This document shows, piece by piece, positions 11,575-22,673 of a DNA stretch of 35,002 nucleotides (its first letter is position 1; every line of letters begins with the position of its first letter). The DNA comes from Schoenoplectus triqueter (lineage: Eukaryota > Streptophyta > Magnoliopsida > Poales > Cyperaceae). The position numbers and the translations under genes were made by a program. The notes under the pieces are model-generated. The model had not been told where the DNA came from and searched no databases. It worked only from the letters and a program-made list of their open reading frames with translations. The DNA is taken from contig CAXKVV010000421.1 of NCBI GenBank assembly GCA_964058805.1, positions 1 through 35,002 of the forward strand, given 5' to 3'.

Positions 11575-12009
11575 CCCCTGGGCCCCCCTCTTTCTTTCCT
11601 TTTTTCCCTCTCTTTATGAGTTTCTAGTATGTGGTTCTCTCGTTTCTTCTCCTTTTCGAGTTATTGTTTGTTGCTTGGTCGAGAAGCTCAGAGAAGGAAG
11701 TGCAGCAGTCGTGGAAAGAACGCAGGATAGAGTGGATGCCACTGGAGCAGCGATAATGCCATGCATAGTTTTACGTGGGCTCCATTTTAAGTGGCTGCGT
11801 TTGTGACGACCTAGTTTGGTATCGGAATAGGGAATGGTTTTGACAGGTTTGAGTTCTTAGCCGGGTCGACCTGAACCCTGTCTTTGTTCTATTTTTATCG
11901 GAGTTGGGCTGAAAAGAGTCAGAATTCGATCCGTTATCGTCAAATTTGGGACTATGTAATGTAATGGCCAATCGTCCATGTTCGGCCTGGTTCTTGGTCT
12001 AGTTATCTG
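11575..12009. other. 5' side of the ATPase gene; no further gene seen
   Basis: Directly upstream of the ATPase start, on the minus strand, there is a purine-rich GA/G leader (11580-11645), as in many plant 5' UTRs. Beyond about 11770 the sequence is less AT-rich than its surroundings and has an open minus frame (11971-11771), but it shows no domain or splice context. Confidence 0.4.
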
Positions 12010-13060
12010 CCTTACAGTCCATACTCTTTTTCTTGTTTTAAAATTAATGAACCATATATTTTAGCAGCAAAAATTGATCATCACTAAGGAATAGCAAATT
12101 AGCAATCATTTATATAAATATACAAATTAATCGTACACTACATAATATAAATTTGAATTATTTCTGCATTTCCATTAATATAAATATAAATACATTTAAA
12201 TAAGAATGAATATAACAAAATAAATTTTAAGGTTCATTTTAATCAATTTAGTATATTTTTAGGAATTAATATTTAGAAAGGACAAATCATTATATTAAAA
12301 TATTCATTTAATAATATAAATAATGCAATTATTTAATGAGATAATAATTATCAAATGATATTTTAATAAAAAATGTGTTTTATTCAGTATTTCTAGTTGT
12401 TAATAAAAATGTTTCGAATTTAGTTTTTTCCCATTGAAATTCATATATTATATTTTTAATCAATATTATTTTTATTTAGTTCAATAAATAATTATCAATA
12501 TATTAAATATACAATTCAATTTTTGTGGCTCCATTACTGATAATACCAAATGAAATAGCGCACGGAAAATACTATTTCTTGGGACCATATTCATTATTAG
12601 ATGTTCTTTTATCAAAGAAATATAGCGCACTATTTTCGTGGACCCATTCGGTGTGTTCTGATCATTAACAATAAAAAATCTAACCAAATCGGTGCTCCAA
12701 ATTTGCAAATCATCCAAGCTTACCACCACGGAGAAGATGATTTGAACGAATTAAAAACTTTTCATTTAGAAATATTATAATAATACAAGCTCTCCCACAA
12801 GAGTACAGACAGGTGTCATTGCAAGCCAACATTACAGCGTGGCTTACGCCTTCTTCATTGCTCTTTCCTTTTGTTTGATTCTATATATTAGCACTTGTTT
12901 TTTTTCAAACAGCAAAATTATTTCTCTCTTATCTTGCAAGTAATGTCCATCAGACTTATGTTAGCGTTTAAATCATTATAGTTTTTTAATGTCTAAATTA
13001 GGACATTATATATTCATAAAAATATCCTTCTTGAATCCGTTTAGGATTTTCTTTTAAGAA
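12010..13060. other. AT-rich intergenic DNA
   Basis: From 12010 to 12500 the sequence is very AT-rich with no structure I can name. No coding signal, tRNA or clear transposon end was found through 13060. Confidence 0.5.
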
Positions 13061-13063
13061 AAA

Positions 13064-13430
13064 AATATATATAAGTTCTAGCCAATATTTGGGTTAAGCA
13101 TGGTAGAGTACGAAATCAAGTTATTGTTTTCTTTTCTTGTTCCGAGTTCTTTAAATTGCATATAATTAACTTATGTGGATACACACACTACACACAGTGC
13201 CGACAAGCATTGGGTTTTTTTTTTAATCCTTTTTTTCTCTCACAAAGCGTTGAGAATATCTTCTTCCTCCTCTCTTCTTCTTTGTCCTCATTGTTGTCTG
13301 TTATAAGAACAAGCAGACCCCAATATCGCTGTTCACATCACTTTTCCCTGCCTAATTGTGGGTTTAACAACCTTCCAGAAAATGCCCCTGTACTGTCTGA
13401 TTGCTCCACAACTTCTTCCATGGTATATAT
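13064..13430 (+). other. Possible promoter and leader/exon cut by a hAT insertion
   Basis: ATATATATAAG at 13063-13074 could be a TATA box. It is followed by a strongly pyrimidine-rich stretch (13215-13300) like a plant 5' leader, then by a less AT-rich, protein-like open segment (CSHHFSLPNCGFNNLPENA and on). The open segment ends at ATGGTATATAT, where the hAT element starting at 13431 sits. This is consistent with a truncated or abandoned gene start. I do not recognise the protein and found no downstream exon past the insertion. Confidence 0.2.
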
Positions 13431-13646
13431 TAGGAGTGTCTGAAAACGATCATGAAAATTACCATATTTGTTAACTATTTCATTAAAGGAACGGTTAAAT
13501 TTTGTGTTCCGTAATCGTTTCGTATAATATATAGAACAATTAATTATTTTGTTGATCGTTTCATCAAATTAAACGGATGAAAGGGAACAAATGATCAATT
13601 TTTTTATTGTTTAACGATTCAGAATATCTCAGCAATTTACAACAAG

Positions 13647-13777
13647 CAACTGAAAATATACAGAACAATTAATTGCTAAAAATCATACTGATAATATTAC
13701 AACAACCAATTGAAAACATACAACTGAAAATATACAAAGCAATTAATTGCTAAAAATCATACTAACAATATTACAAC
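13647..13777. repeat. 74-bp-spaced direct duplication inside the hAT element
   Basis: About 57 bp starting CAACTGAAAATATACA are repeated at 13647-13703 and 13721-13777 with about four changes. Farther right (14000-14130) a looser 20-25-bp repeat of the type AACAAG(C/T)CAA(C/T)AAGGCAAC recurs several times. Confidence 0.8.
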
Positions 13778-14177
13778 AAAACATACATAATCCAAATTTA
13801 CATATTACAACAAGCCAACAAAATATCAATCTCAACCCAGATCTCAAACTTCTCAGCAATTTAACAATCTCAACTAATGACTAAATATCAATCTCAACCA
13901 ATGACTAAATACCAATTTCAACCAATTAAAGTCTCTAACATCATTCAAAATCACTGTTTGAGATCCAGAGAGCCAAAGAGTATATAAACTTCAGACTACA
14001 ACTACAACACAACAAGACAAGGTGATAAGTCAAAAAGGCAACATGCCAACATGACAACAATTAACAAGCCAACAAGGCAACAACTAACAAGTCAATAAGG
14101 CAACAACTAACAAGCCAGCAAAGCAAACAAGTCAACAAAAGCATAGAAAGAGTTGCACTGACATACAAGTTCATATA

Positions 14178-14506
14178 TCACTGCCACATAAACCATCATT
14201 CAGTGCTGCCTCATCATCACTAGGTCATAATATATCACCAAATTCTCCACCAACAGAAGACAGAGTTACACTGAGCATAGACTAGAGGTAAGGATAAGAA
14301 TAGTAAGAGCACATGCTAGTAACTGATGTATATAATCAATCTTGACCACATACAAGAGTCTCAATACTTTTATCACTTAGAGAGTTCCTAACTGAGTTTA
14401 ATATCCTATCACTAGTATTGAATGCAGATTTAGATGTCACTGTGAAATTAGTACAACTAGGATATCTCGGGTTAGTCGAGCAAAAATATGATATTTTGGG
14501 GCCTTT
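14178..14506 (-). pseudogene. hAT transposase C-terminal fragment (RICESLEEPER-like)
   Basis: On the minus strand the segment from 14506 reads APKYHIFARLTRDILV, then shifts frame and reads TVTSKSAFNTSDRILN followed by SVRNSLSDKSIETLVCGQDWL (to about 14338). This is the hAT dimerisation domain of Ac/RICESLEEPER-type transposases (family pattern: S.SAFS.GGRIL, then LCSQDWL). One frameshift (near 14446) and downstream stops make it non-functional. An acidic tail-like piece (PSDDEAALNDGLCGSDI) ends at about 14178. It differs in type from the hAT remnant at 632-1837. Confidence 0.8.
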
Positions 14507-14700
14507 ATAAGTGCAAAGACATTGACTCAGATAATTTACAACTATAATTATAACAAAGACAGTAAGAGTAAAGAATTGAATTTGCGTTGATCGTTTCGTT
14601 ACTGAAACAAAATGAAAATTTGTGACTATTCTGTTTTCTTTGTCACGAAATGAAATAGCGAACAGTCCGATAGTATATCGTTGACACCCCTAATATATAT

Positions 14701-15100
14701 CATATATGAAAAAAAGATACTGAACTTAAACATGCCATATATATTGCCATTGTAATGGACATGTATGAATGCAGAAGAGGAACAATTAAATTAGCGCAGC
14801 ATCACAAAAGTATGAGAAAAAATAAAAATAAATGAGGAGTAGCTCTTTCAGAAAAAAAATGGATCGCTTTTTCTTATAGAAGTTAGCCGAGTATCAAACG
14901 TTTTATATTTTCTAGCGAGCTAGCCTATTTAACTATTATATATACTTAATTATTAGAAATCTTCACATGCAATGCCAGTATATTTTGTAGCAAACTAATC
15001 TAATTTCGGAATATTTTAGTTGGAGATTCATTCAATTAAGAAATATCTCTTAATTTAACAAAAATAATATGTATACTGGTCCAGAAATGTGAATCATTGG
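14701..15100. other. AT-rich spacer
   Basis: No gene, transposon end or structured repeat could be recognised between the hAT element and the first CACTA-like region. Confidence 0.5.
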
Positions 15101-15107
15101 CAAAAAT

Positions 15108-15612
15108 TTTAAGCCCTTAATATCGGACAAACGATCGACACTAAGACCTCCAGCACTAACTATTTTTCGCAAAACTTGTTGAAAAATTTAACTGGCACCA
15201 ACTTGTACAATATGTGTCGGTTAGATAAAAGTTCGAAATTAACATCCATAAGTGATGACGTCACATGCTAATTTCAGTGCTGGTTTATCTACTCAAAAAG
15301 CCGACACTAGACAGAAATGTTAATTTTACAGAAATTCGATACAATGGACTTCATGGCTGACATTATATGCTAAATTTAGTGCCTAATTTTCTTGTGTGAA
15401 ACCGACACTACTTTCAATATTTTGTGTCGGTTTTAAAAAAAATCGATACAAATTACTTCAAGGTGATGTCACATGCTTGTATTAGTATTGATTGTAGTTC
15501 AAGGTGATGTCATGTATTTTATATAAAACCTACACGAACTTAAATTTTTTTTTGCATCGACTACAAATAAAACCGATACAAACTACTTCAGTAATGATAT
15601 CACATTAACGCA
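15108..15612. mobile_element. CACTA-like fragment A (GTGTCGG subterminal repeats)
   Basis: The segment is full of short inverted and direct words GACACTA, GTGTCGGTT, CCGACACTA and CCGATACAAACTACTTCA, plus GATGTCACATGCT repeated four to five times in variants. Such arrays are typical of subterminal regions of plant CACTA (En/Spm) elements. The left part, TCGGACAAACGATCGACACT, matches the left part of region B (17950 onward). No complete terminal repeat or 3-bp duplication was found, so it is called a fragment. Confidence 0.55.
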
Positions 15613-15751
15613 AAATATATTTTGAAAAGAGAATGAGTCACATTAACGTTTGCAATATTATTTTTATATATCTTTTTTAGAATTTAAACTATACCATTTA
15701 ATAGAGAAACAAGACTTATTAACTTATGTACATACATATCTGCAATTCAGA

Positions 15752-15754
<3 letters not shown>

Positions 15755-15802
<48 letters not shown>

Positions 15803-16190
15803 CTATGGTGCTTCGTGAAGCACAAAATTTCTCGTGCTTCGCGTTCGTATCTCGAATTTAAAAGTTCAAACGGCCGATCTAAACCGTTGAACATGATCTT
15901 CATATTAAAATATCTTTGGAGATCAAATTTTATATTTTTTTAATTTTTTTTACTATTTTTTAAATGAGTACAAAGTTTGCTGATCTCACGATTTTTGCAC
16001 CATCTAAAACTAGCGATTTTGTACCCATCTAAAAAATAGCAAAAAATGAAAAAAATATATAAATTTTGATCTCCAAAGATAGTTCAATATGAATATCATG
16101 TTCAACGATTTGGATCGGCCATTTGAACTTTCAAATTCAAGATACGGACGCAAAACTTCATAACCTCACTCTGTCTCTATATATATATAT
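15755..16190. mobile_element. Foldback MITE 1 with (TA)n(GA)n end
   Basis: A long imperfect palindrome. The left arm (about 15782-15985) and the reverse complement of the right arm (about 16005-16180) share, in order, (GA)n, CGT(T/C)CGTATCT.GAATTT, GTTCAAA.GGCCGATC, CGTTGAACATGAT.TTCATAT, ATCTTTGGAGATCAAA and TGAGTACAAA/TGGGTACAAA, at roughly 80% identity by eye. The left terminus reads CTATGGTGCTTCGTGAAGCAC. (TA)n tracts border both sides, suggesting insertion at TA. No coding content. Confidence 0.75.
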
Positions 16191-16199
16191 TATTCATGT

Positions 16200-17060
16200 A
16201 TTTCGTCAGTATAGTGCCTCCAAAAATAGTTTGGTATGCAAAAGCAAAAAAAGAGGGTACTTTTCTTTGAAGTGCGCTCTCTGATCCCGTAAAAAAAAGT
16301 AAAAGATTAAATTAGAATCGTTCATTTGATAAGTTTGATTTAAAACAATAATTTATAAACGAGATTATTGAAGATTGAAGTAAATTAAATTCCTTTTCTC
16401 TTTACGTACATCTATATAAATGACACTGGGGGTGTAGAATATCCACTAAATTTTTTGACCTAGATTAATAAGTTCATTAGCTTGATTTTTGCTTCATTGT
16501 CAAAAAGCAAATGAAAACGAAGGCTTTTGTATTAATTTATGATTAAGTCTGCTCGCTTCTTTTGTGCTGAAGCATAGAATTTGTATATTATTTTACAATA
16601 TTTATAGCATGGAGTTTTTTCAATTTAACAAATTATTTTATGATATTATAGGATGAGTTGATTTTTAGGTTATTTGCATTGTAAAAAAAAATAGCCTGAC
16701 ATTATTGTCAATTATTTTATTTTAAAATTGTAGGCTTGTGCCGACTAAATAAAAAATAAATACAAAAAGGCATTACATAGAAGAGAGGTATAGCTTTGGT
16801 TTTCAAGAGGGCCAAGATAAAACAAAAGCTACAGACACGAAACATTCAATACTTAATTAAGTAATAATTAGTATTAGTACATGCTATGTTAGTGATACAT
16901 AGATCTGTGTTACCCTACGCTTTAATTCCAAATACCGCCGAACAGCTAAACGATGGATTCATCCGATACAGTTTATGGCTTGGGTATATATGACCATCTC
17001 TTTCAATAATTCTGTAAACTGTATTTCTGATAAGTTCAGACCTCAAGACCCACTACGTTC
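16200..17060. other. AT-rich intergenic DNA
   Basis: No supported gene or structured repeat. Short open frames here lack any protein-like composition. Confidence 0.5.
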
Positions 17061-17069
17061 CGACACAGA

Positions 17070-17145
17070 TTTTTTTTTTTTTTTTTTTGAGAAAAACCCC
17101 GTAGGAAACATTCATTCAAAGTAAAAAATTACATCTTACAAAATA
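17070..17145 (-). mobile_element. LINE-like 3' tail with poly(A), minus strand
   Basis: On the minus strand the sequence reads TTTTTTACTTTGAATGAATG, then TTTCCTACGGGGTTTTTCTC, followed by a run of about 19 A. A TTTGAATGAATG...GGTTTTTCTCA(n) ending is typical of the 3' ends of plant LINEs. The 5' extent cannot be set and no reverse-transcriptase coding is seen, so this is a short 5'-truncated copy. Confidence 0.5.
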
Positions 17146-17149
17146 CCAT

Positions 17150-17930
17150 AGCTACATTGAGAATTTGAGAATTTTTAATAGAATTTATACTATAGATCAA
17201 TAAAATCTATACTATATAAATGATGAGTATTGTAAATTTTCTAAATAAAGCTGAAAACAAATACTAATTTATCTAGAATTTTGCATCAAAATAAAAGTAT
17301 TTGAAGCTACTAAACTACTACTAAGTGGTATTATAATCTTCCTTTTAAAGAAATAATTTAGTAATCCTAAAAAATGGAAAATGCTTGACAATCTCTGACA
17401 GATGTCCAAGCCATCTAGCTCCTGTGATGAATATAGGCCTTTGAACCATTTACCAGATCCATATGGTTCGCCAATGTGTGGAGCTGTGATGATTTTTTTT
17501 TCGGAGATGGAATCCGTGCAATATCAAAATCATTCTCCTTTTTCATTTCATATGTATCTCAGAAACGGAATTAGTTAATTTTTCAAGAGCTTGGAATCAA
17601 TGAATTAGCATTGGAATTGGAAAAAGTATGGAATGAAAAATTAGTTGCATTGAGATTAATTCAATGGTTGAAACAAAGTTTGAGGCAAATTTTAATCTCA
17701 AGTCCTTAAAAATTATCCGGTTCACTCAGAAACTGCACGTGGTTTTGGTCGCATTCAAGGGAAGGCACTTTGTTGCTCCAACTTAGAGTATATGTGTTAC
17801 GTGTATATGTGTGTCGCACGTCAGAAGATGATTTTTCGGCTCTCTCCCATGCGAACACAATATTTCCAAAGCTTGGTTAATATAAATTTATTATATATTC
17901 CGAGTCTGAAATGGTTAATTAATGCTGGAC
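17150..17930. other. Intergenic, no feature recognised
   Basis: AT-rich sequence with no open frame of note. Part of 17150-17400 could belong to the LINE copy, but I cannot show it. Confidence 0.45.
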
Positions 17931-17944
17931 TTTTGAAATCCTTA

Positions 17945-19715
17945 CGGTCGGACAAATGATTCGACACTGAAACTTCTGACATTAATTATAATACTGATGT
18001 AACGGAAAAATCTGACACTAACTACAACAATTATTATCGGATTTCTAGGGGGAAATAGACACTAAAAAATAGTGTCGAATTTTTAATAAAAATCCAACAC
18101 TATTTGTTAAATATATATTTTTAAAAAGAATGAATTTATCATTTAAAAAAATTTGATAATATGTTTTAAGATATTAGTCAATATTACGTATTCAACAATA
18201 ATATATACTAAAAAGCTACGAGATCAAATTTATCAAATAATAACATTAGTAGATATTACAATATTAAATTTATCAAATAATCATATGAGTAGATATTATA
18301 ATATAATCATACATAAATACAAAAAAAAAACTCAAAATAACTAATTCAAAAAATACAACGTAAATGCCACTAAATATAACTATATATGATGTGCACAAAT
18401 TAGAATATATATAATTTCTTATGATTTCTAAGAAAAAATCTTAAAAAAATAACGAAAAATAAAATTTTAAAACTCAAATGCGTTTTTGAGGAATCATATG
18501 AGTTTTTTTACCTCGAAAATTATCATAATGACATAAGGAATTAAACTTGTAGGCCTTATCACGAGCTTTTCATGATCATGTAGAACACCTCGATCGGGGG
18601 TCCTATCAAATATTATGGTCATTTGAAGATGAGATGCTCAAATTTCTATTTGTCTTTTGATGTCGTCTCCATTCTTTCTCTATATCTTATTTCTCTGTTT
18701 TTAATCTGAGTTTTAAAAAAGAAATATAAGGAAAAACATGAAGTACAAGGGATAATATTATATATTACAATATTCATTTGATTAGAAATGTTTGATGAAG
18801 TAGAGAATAGATGATGAATATGATAAAAGTTCAGAATTCGTGGATGCCCCATTTCTGAATTCTTATTAGCTGAAACTTTGAGTGTCAAAATATGTGGGTG
18901 TCTCTTTTTTCAATTCCTATTAATTTTGGGACTTTCAGTGTTAGATTTATTAAAAATCTTACACTGATTAAAATCTTAAATTTTGAATGTTAGAGATGAA
19001 AAATATAATTAATGTTGGTTTTTCAATAGAAATCTGACACAAAATGACCAATGCTAAATTTTGAACTGAAATTCGATACTAAGATAATAAATGCAGAAAC
19101 TTGTCATAACGTTTAATAATAATGCTGATTTATAATTTTTTAATTGTCAATATATTTCATCTATATTATTGTTCATCAGCTAATGATCTATTTCACAACA
19201 TTTGGGCTCAATTACTTACCAAAACACCACCGGTCGATAATTTTTTTATTGGATGATGTATATATACGGGGTTTGATTGAGTGACCATATAATATTAAGA
19301 ATATATAAAAAATCATAAAAATGATATGTTAGTAAACTTTAATGCAAAAGTATGACTGAATTTCACAGGAATAGTTAAAATCATTAAAGAGATATAAGTA
19401 AATCTTCATGTAAGTTATATAAGCATATATGAGATGACCTTATTTATGAAAAAGTAAAGATATTTTATGTATTTTTTTAAATCTATCATTTATAATGTTA
19501 ATTTTTTAATATTCACTAAAATAATTATGTTGAAAAAGTTTTATCAAATTCGACGCTAATAACCCAATTAATTTTAGTGCTTTTTTTTTGTAAATATCTG
19601 ACACTAAAAATAGATCATCGTGATGTCAGATGTTTTCAAAATCTAATTTTTATATGTTTAGTGTCGCCTATTTTTATTATCCGACACTAATATCGTGACA
19701 CTAATTTATCATTAT
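17945..19715. mobile_element. CACTA-like element B (non-autonomous)
   Basis: The left side (17945-18110) carries TCGGACAAATGATTCGACACT, matching fragment A, plus repeated (C/T)GACACTAA, AATAGTGTCGAATTTTTAATA and similar words. The right side (19545-19715) carries the same vocabulary (TTCGACGCTAATA, CTGACACTAAAAATAG, CCGACACTAATAT). These two repeat-rich ends frame an AT-rich interior, as in plant CACTA elements. The interior segment 18430-18660 matches the interior of element C. No transposase coding is present, and the exact ends and 3-bp duplication were not identified. Confidence 0.6.
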
Positions 19716-19858
19716 GAACTACTGTATATTAATATATTAATTATATTATGGATCTAATATGCATTTCTCTTTTTTTTCTTTTTATATAAGTATTTATTAT
19801 ATATATTGTAATTTTCTAAAAGTTCCATGCACCGCATGATCGTGTAAAGCATAATATT

Positions 19859-20270
19859 TAGGAGTGTCAATTATTGACCCGATCCGTCAGGTTAATCTGA
19901 CCTGATTCGAATCTGACCTGAAAATAAACGGATTGGTTATGAGTCTAATTTTTGACTCGAATCGAATTGGATCGGGTCCGAGTCAATCCGACCCAATCAG
20001 ATTAATTATGTTTTTAAAGTAATTTTGTATTTAGTACTAACTAAAGCTTAAATATATATTAATTATATATTTATTAAGATTAATTATAAATTAATTAATA
20101 TTTTATTATTTATAGGGTCAGATCGAGTCGACCCGTAACCCAATCGAATCGGATATGGATCAAGATTTTTTTAACCCGAATGTAATTGGGTCGGGATTAG
20201 ACCAAAAAAAATAATAAAATAATAATGACATGATCTGAATCTAACCCGACCCGACCCATTAGCACCCCTA
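19859..20270. mobile_element. hAT MITE, GGGTCG family, copy 1
   Basis: The left end reads TAGGAGTGTCAAT and the reverse complement of the right end TAGGGGTGCTAAT. Inside each end are stacked CGGGTC/GACCCGA/TCGGAT words, and the centre is pure A+T. It aligns end to end, in opposite orientation, with copy 3 at 22674-23090, including TATTTAGTACTAACTAAAGCTTAA in the centre (reverse complement in copy 3). The flanks give no convincing 8-bp duplication. Confidence 0.75.
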
Positions 20271-20439
20271 TTATTAAAATTAGATCTATAAAATGCAGCT
20301 AGCTTCGCACGAGGGTCATCAGCAGCGACAAAAATAAAGAGGCCGATCATGGGTATAGAGAGTACGATGCCATGCAATCTTTGTACCGATATTCTTAGAA
20401 TTTGGGATGCAAACAGATGTATATGGATGGTGTACATCA

Positions 20440-20568
20440 GGTATTGAGTTAAGATTTTTTTGACTCCGAATATAAATGGATCAGGTTCAAATTAAGTCAA
20501 AAAAATAATAAAATAATATGATCCGATCTATCCCTGACCCGATTCGATCCGATCCATTGACACCCCTA
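20440..20568. mobile_element. hAT MITE, GGGTCG family, truncated copy 2
   Basis: The segment reproduces only the right-hand ~125 bp of copy 1: AAGATTTTTTTGACTCCGAA, then CAAAAAAATAATAAAATAAT, then CCTGACCCGATTCGATCCGA, ending TTGACACCCCTA. The left part is missing. Confidence 0.7.
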
Positions 20569-20581
20569 TATATTGAATATC

Positions 20582-20748
20582 CCAGGGCGGAGACAGATTT
20601 TTCATCAGGAGGGGAACACAATTTGAAAATTTTCTTTAATATAAATATATTTTCTAATTTTTTAAAAATATATATAATTACAAGGGTGGATCAAAAAAAA
20701 AAATTGACCAAGGGTGATGCCCCCAGCTATCACGCGGTTCCGCCCCTA
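20582..20748. mobile_element. Short hAT-type MITE, 167 bp
   Basis: The left end reads CCAGGGCGGAGAC and the reverse complement of the right end TAGGGGCGGAACC. The flanking 8-mers are TGAATATC (20574-20581) and TGGATGTC (20749-20756), 6 of 8 identical with both differences transitions, as expected for an old 8-bp target duplication. The body is AT-rich with no coding content. Confidence 0.55.
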
Positions 20749-20780
20749 TGGATGTCCGACTTTATAAATTCAAAAATATA

Positions 20781-21794
20781 GGTATCTACATCCCCATGAC
20801 CTGACAAATTAGGCGGGTCAGATTATTTTCGAGTCGGGCAAAGTTATATAAAATTTACTTTTTCGGATACATATTGATATCAAATTCAATATATTTTAGA
20901 TTAATTAATTTCAAATTCGATATAATTATGGGTCAGAACAACTATATCTTTGGATAGTTAGGGTTTAGATTTTATCGGATTCCGAATCAATCTAGATAGT
21001 GGTTAATTCAGGTGTCATATTTTTCTTGATTCAGATCATAATAAGTTGCGAATAATAAGATACGGGTGCCAGAAATAAATTGAGCATTTTAGGATGTATT
21101 TGGATCACATTAGTTGATTTATTTAGAATCAGTTTACTTTCTACTTTGAGTTATGCTAAGACAAATATCTTATAAAAATTATGTACTTTGGCATTTAAAA
21201 TTAAATTACCCAATTTAATTATATATTTATAGATTTTATTGGGTCAAATAATAAGATTAAATTAATAAAATTTAAAAATATCATGACTAATGCATATATA
21301 TATATATATATATATTTAAGAAAGAGTTGATAACAAATTTATGAATTGTGTCCATTTATTAAATGAAAATTATGGTCGATTTTATTGATTTAGAAAAAGC
21401 ACACTAGATATAAAATATAAACTATAAAATTATCTTTATACATATATTATGAATCATATGAACTAAATTATATACTGGATATCAATTCTTCTTGGTTTGG
21501 ACTAATTTAGATTCGGATAATTATCAGTTTGGATATCACATAGTTTTAGATCGCTTCGGATTCAGATTTTTTTGGGTTAACAAGTCCAATCAAAACAGAT
21601 AATTTATATAGGAATACATAATATTTATGGGTTTATTTAGATTCTGATTTCTTCATATTCGGTCAATTATGGGTTTGGATCATTCAATTATCTAATTTTA
21701 GCAGATCTGAGTCAGATTTAGATTAATTAATTATTAGACGGACTATTTCGGTCGGGCAAATTTTGCCAGGTGTACCCATGTTCATTAAGATACC
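20781..21794. mobile_element. Inverted-repeat element, about 1.0 kb
   Basis: The left end starts GGTATCTACATCCCCATG and continues ACCTGACAAATTAGGCGGGTC. The reverse complement of the right end starts GGTATCTTAATGAACATGGG and continues ACACCTGGCAAAATTTGCCCGACC. The shared order GGTATCT..AT...CATG...CCTG.CAAA.TT..GC..G.C supports an imperfect terminal inverted repeat of about 40 bp. The body holds many GGATTC/TTCGGAT-like words and a (TA)n tract at 21296-21314, but no coding sequence. The superfamily is undetermined; the target duplication is unclear. Confidence 0.5.
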
Positions 21795-22673
21795 GTATAT
21801 ATATCCGTATCTAAATGATTAAACACTAAATAAAACTCAACAATGATTTTGAAATATCTATACTATATTATAAAGAGCATATATATATACTAAACACGTA
21901 ATGAATTTCATCTTTTCTTAATGATCAAGGTATCCCTAATTGAACGGTGCATAATAATATTTTTAAAAAGTAATGATTCAGATTTCAACCAATATCATTT
22001 TCCCTCTCCATTGTATTTGCTATTTTTTTTATCATGTATCAATAAGAGATTTAAAAAAGAACTCATCTATGAGTCATTAACTATTTTTAATTTTTTCATA
22101 AAAAGAAAACTATCAACCATACATCATTACTTAAAAAATTATTATATTTTATTAATTCTATCTAGATAAAAGAGCATATGAATTGAGTATGTTCATTAAT
22201 GTTATCAGATAATTTATAATGACAAAAAAAACTCATATTTTAATTTATGATTGAGATTGATCGATTTTATAAAAGTCATGGTTTATATTTTAGTCAAACT
22301 CATTTTTATAAAACTCATATTTTTACCATACATTTATAAGAGATCTAAAAAAGAAATTATATATCAAATAAACTAAACATTAACTATTATTAAATTTTAT
22401 TATAAAGAGAAAACTGTACATTATATGTCATATTAAAAAGTATTATATCTTGTATATTGTTTTTTATAAAAATAATAAATTTTATTTTTTAAATTTAAGA
22501 GTTTTTGTAATTGATTTAGAAATAAAATATTAGTGCTTCATACAAATATTTTTAAAATTAAGAGAACAGTTCCAAATTAGTTTTTAAGAAATATAGTTAG
22601 AAAATAAAAATAATAATTAGAAATGAATAAGGAAATGCAAATAGGAAATAGGAAGGCGGATTTTGGTCCTCAG
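21795..22673. repeat. AT-rich DNA with a diverged direct repeat
   Basis: Two segments, 22037-22150 and about 22331-22460, share the same order of words: ATAAGAGAT(T/C)TAAAAAAGAA, then CATTAACTATT, AAAGAGAAAACT or AAAAGAAAACT, AC-AT(A/T)CATCAT or variant, and AAAA.TATTATAT. They look like two old copies of one element about 300 bp apart. No coding potential. Confidence 0.5.

Larger units (their letters stand above)
13431..14692. mobile_element. Deleted hAT transposon, 1.26 kb
   Basis: The left end is TAGGAGTGTC; the reverse complement of the right end is TAGGGGTGTC, a 10-bp terminal inverted repeat with one mismatch. The flanking 8-mers are GTATATAT (13423-13430) and ATATATAT (14693-14700), 7 of 8 identical and compatible with the 8-bp duplication of hAT elements, although the flank is low complexity. 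Subterminal CGTTTCGT/CGTTTCAT words occur at both sides (about 13518, 13556, 14589). The right half holds a minus-strand transposase fragment; most of the transposase gene is gone. Confidence 0.75.

Noticed and set aside
13980..14130. CRISPR-like regularly spaced repeats
   Set aside because: The AACAAG(C/T)CAA words are irregular, overlapping and lie in the 3' untranslated part of a plant hAT element.
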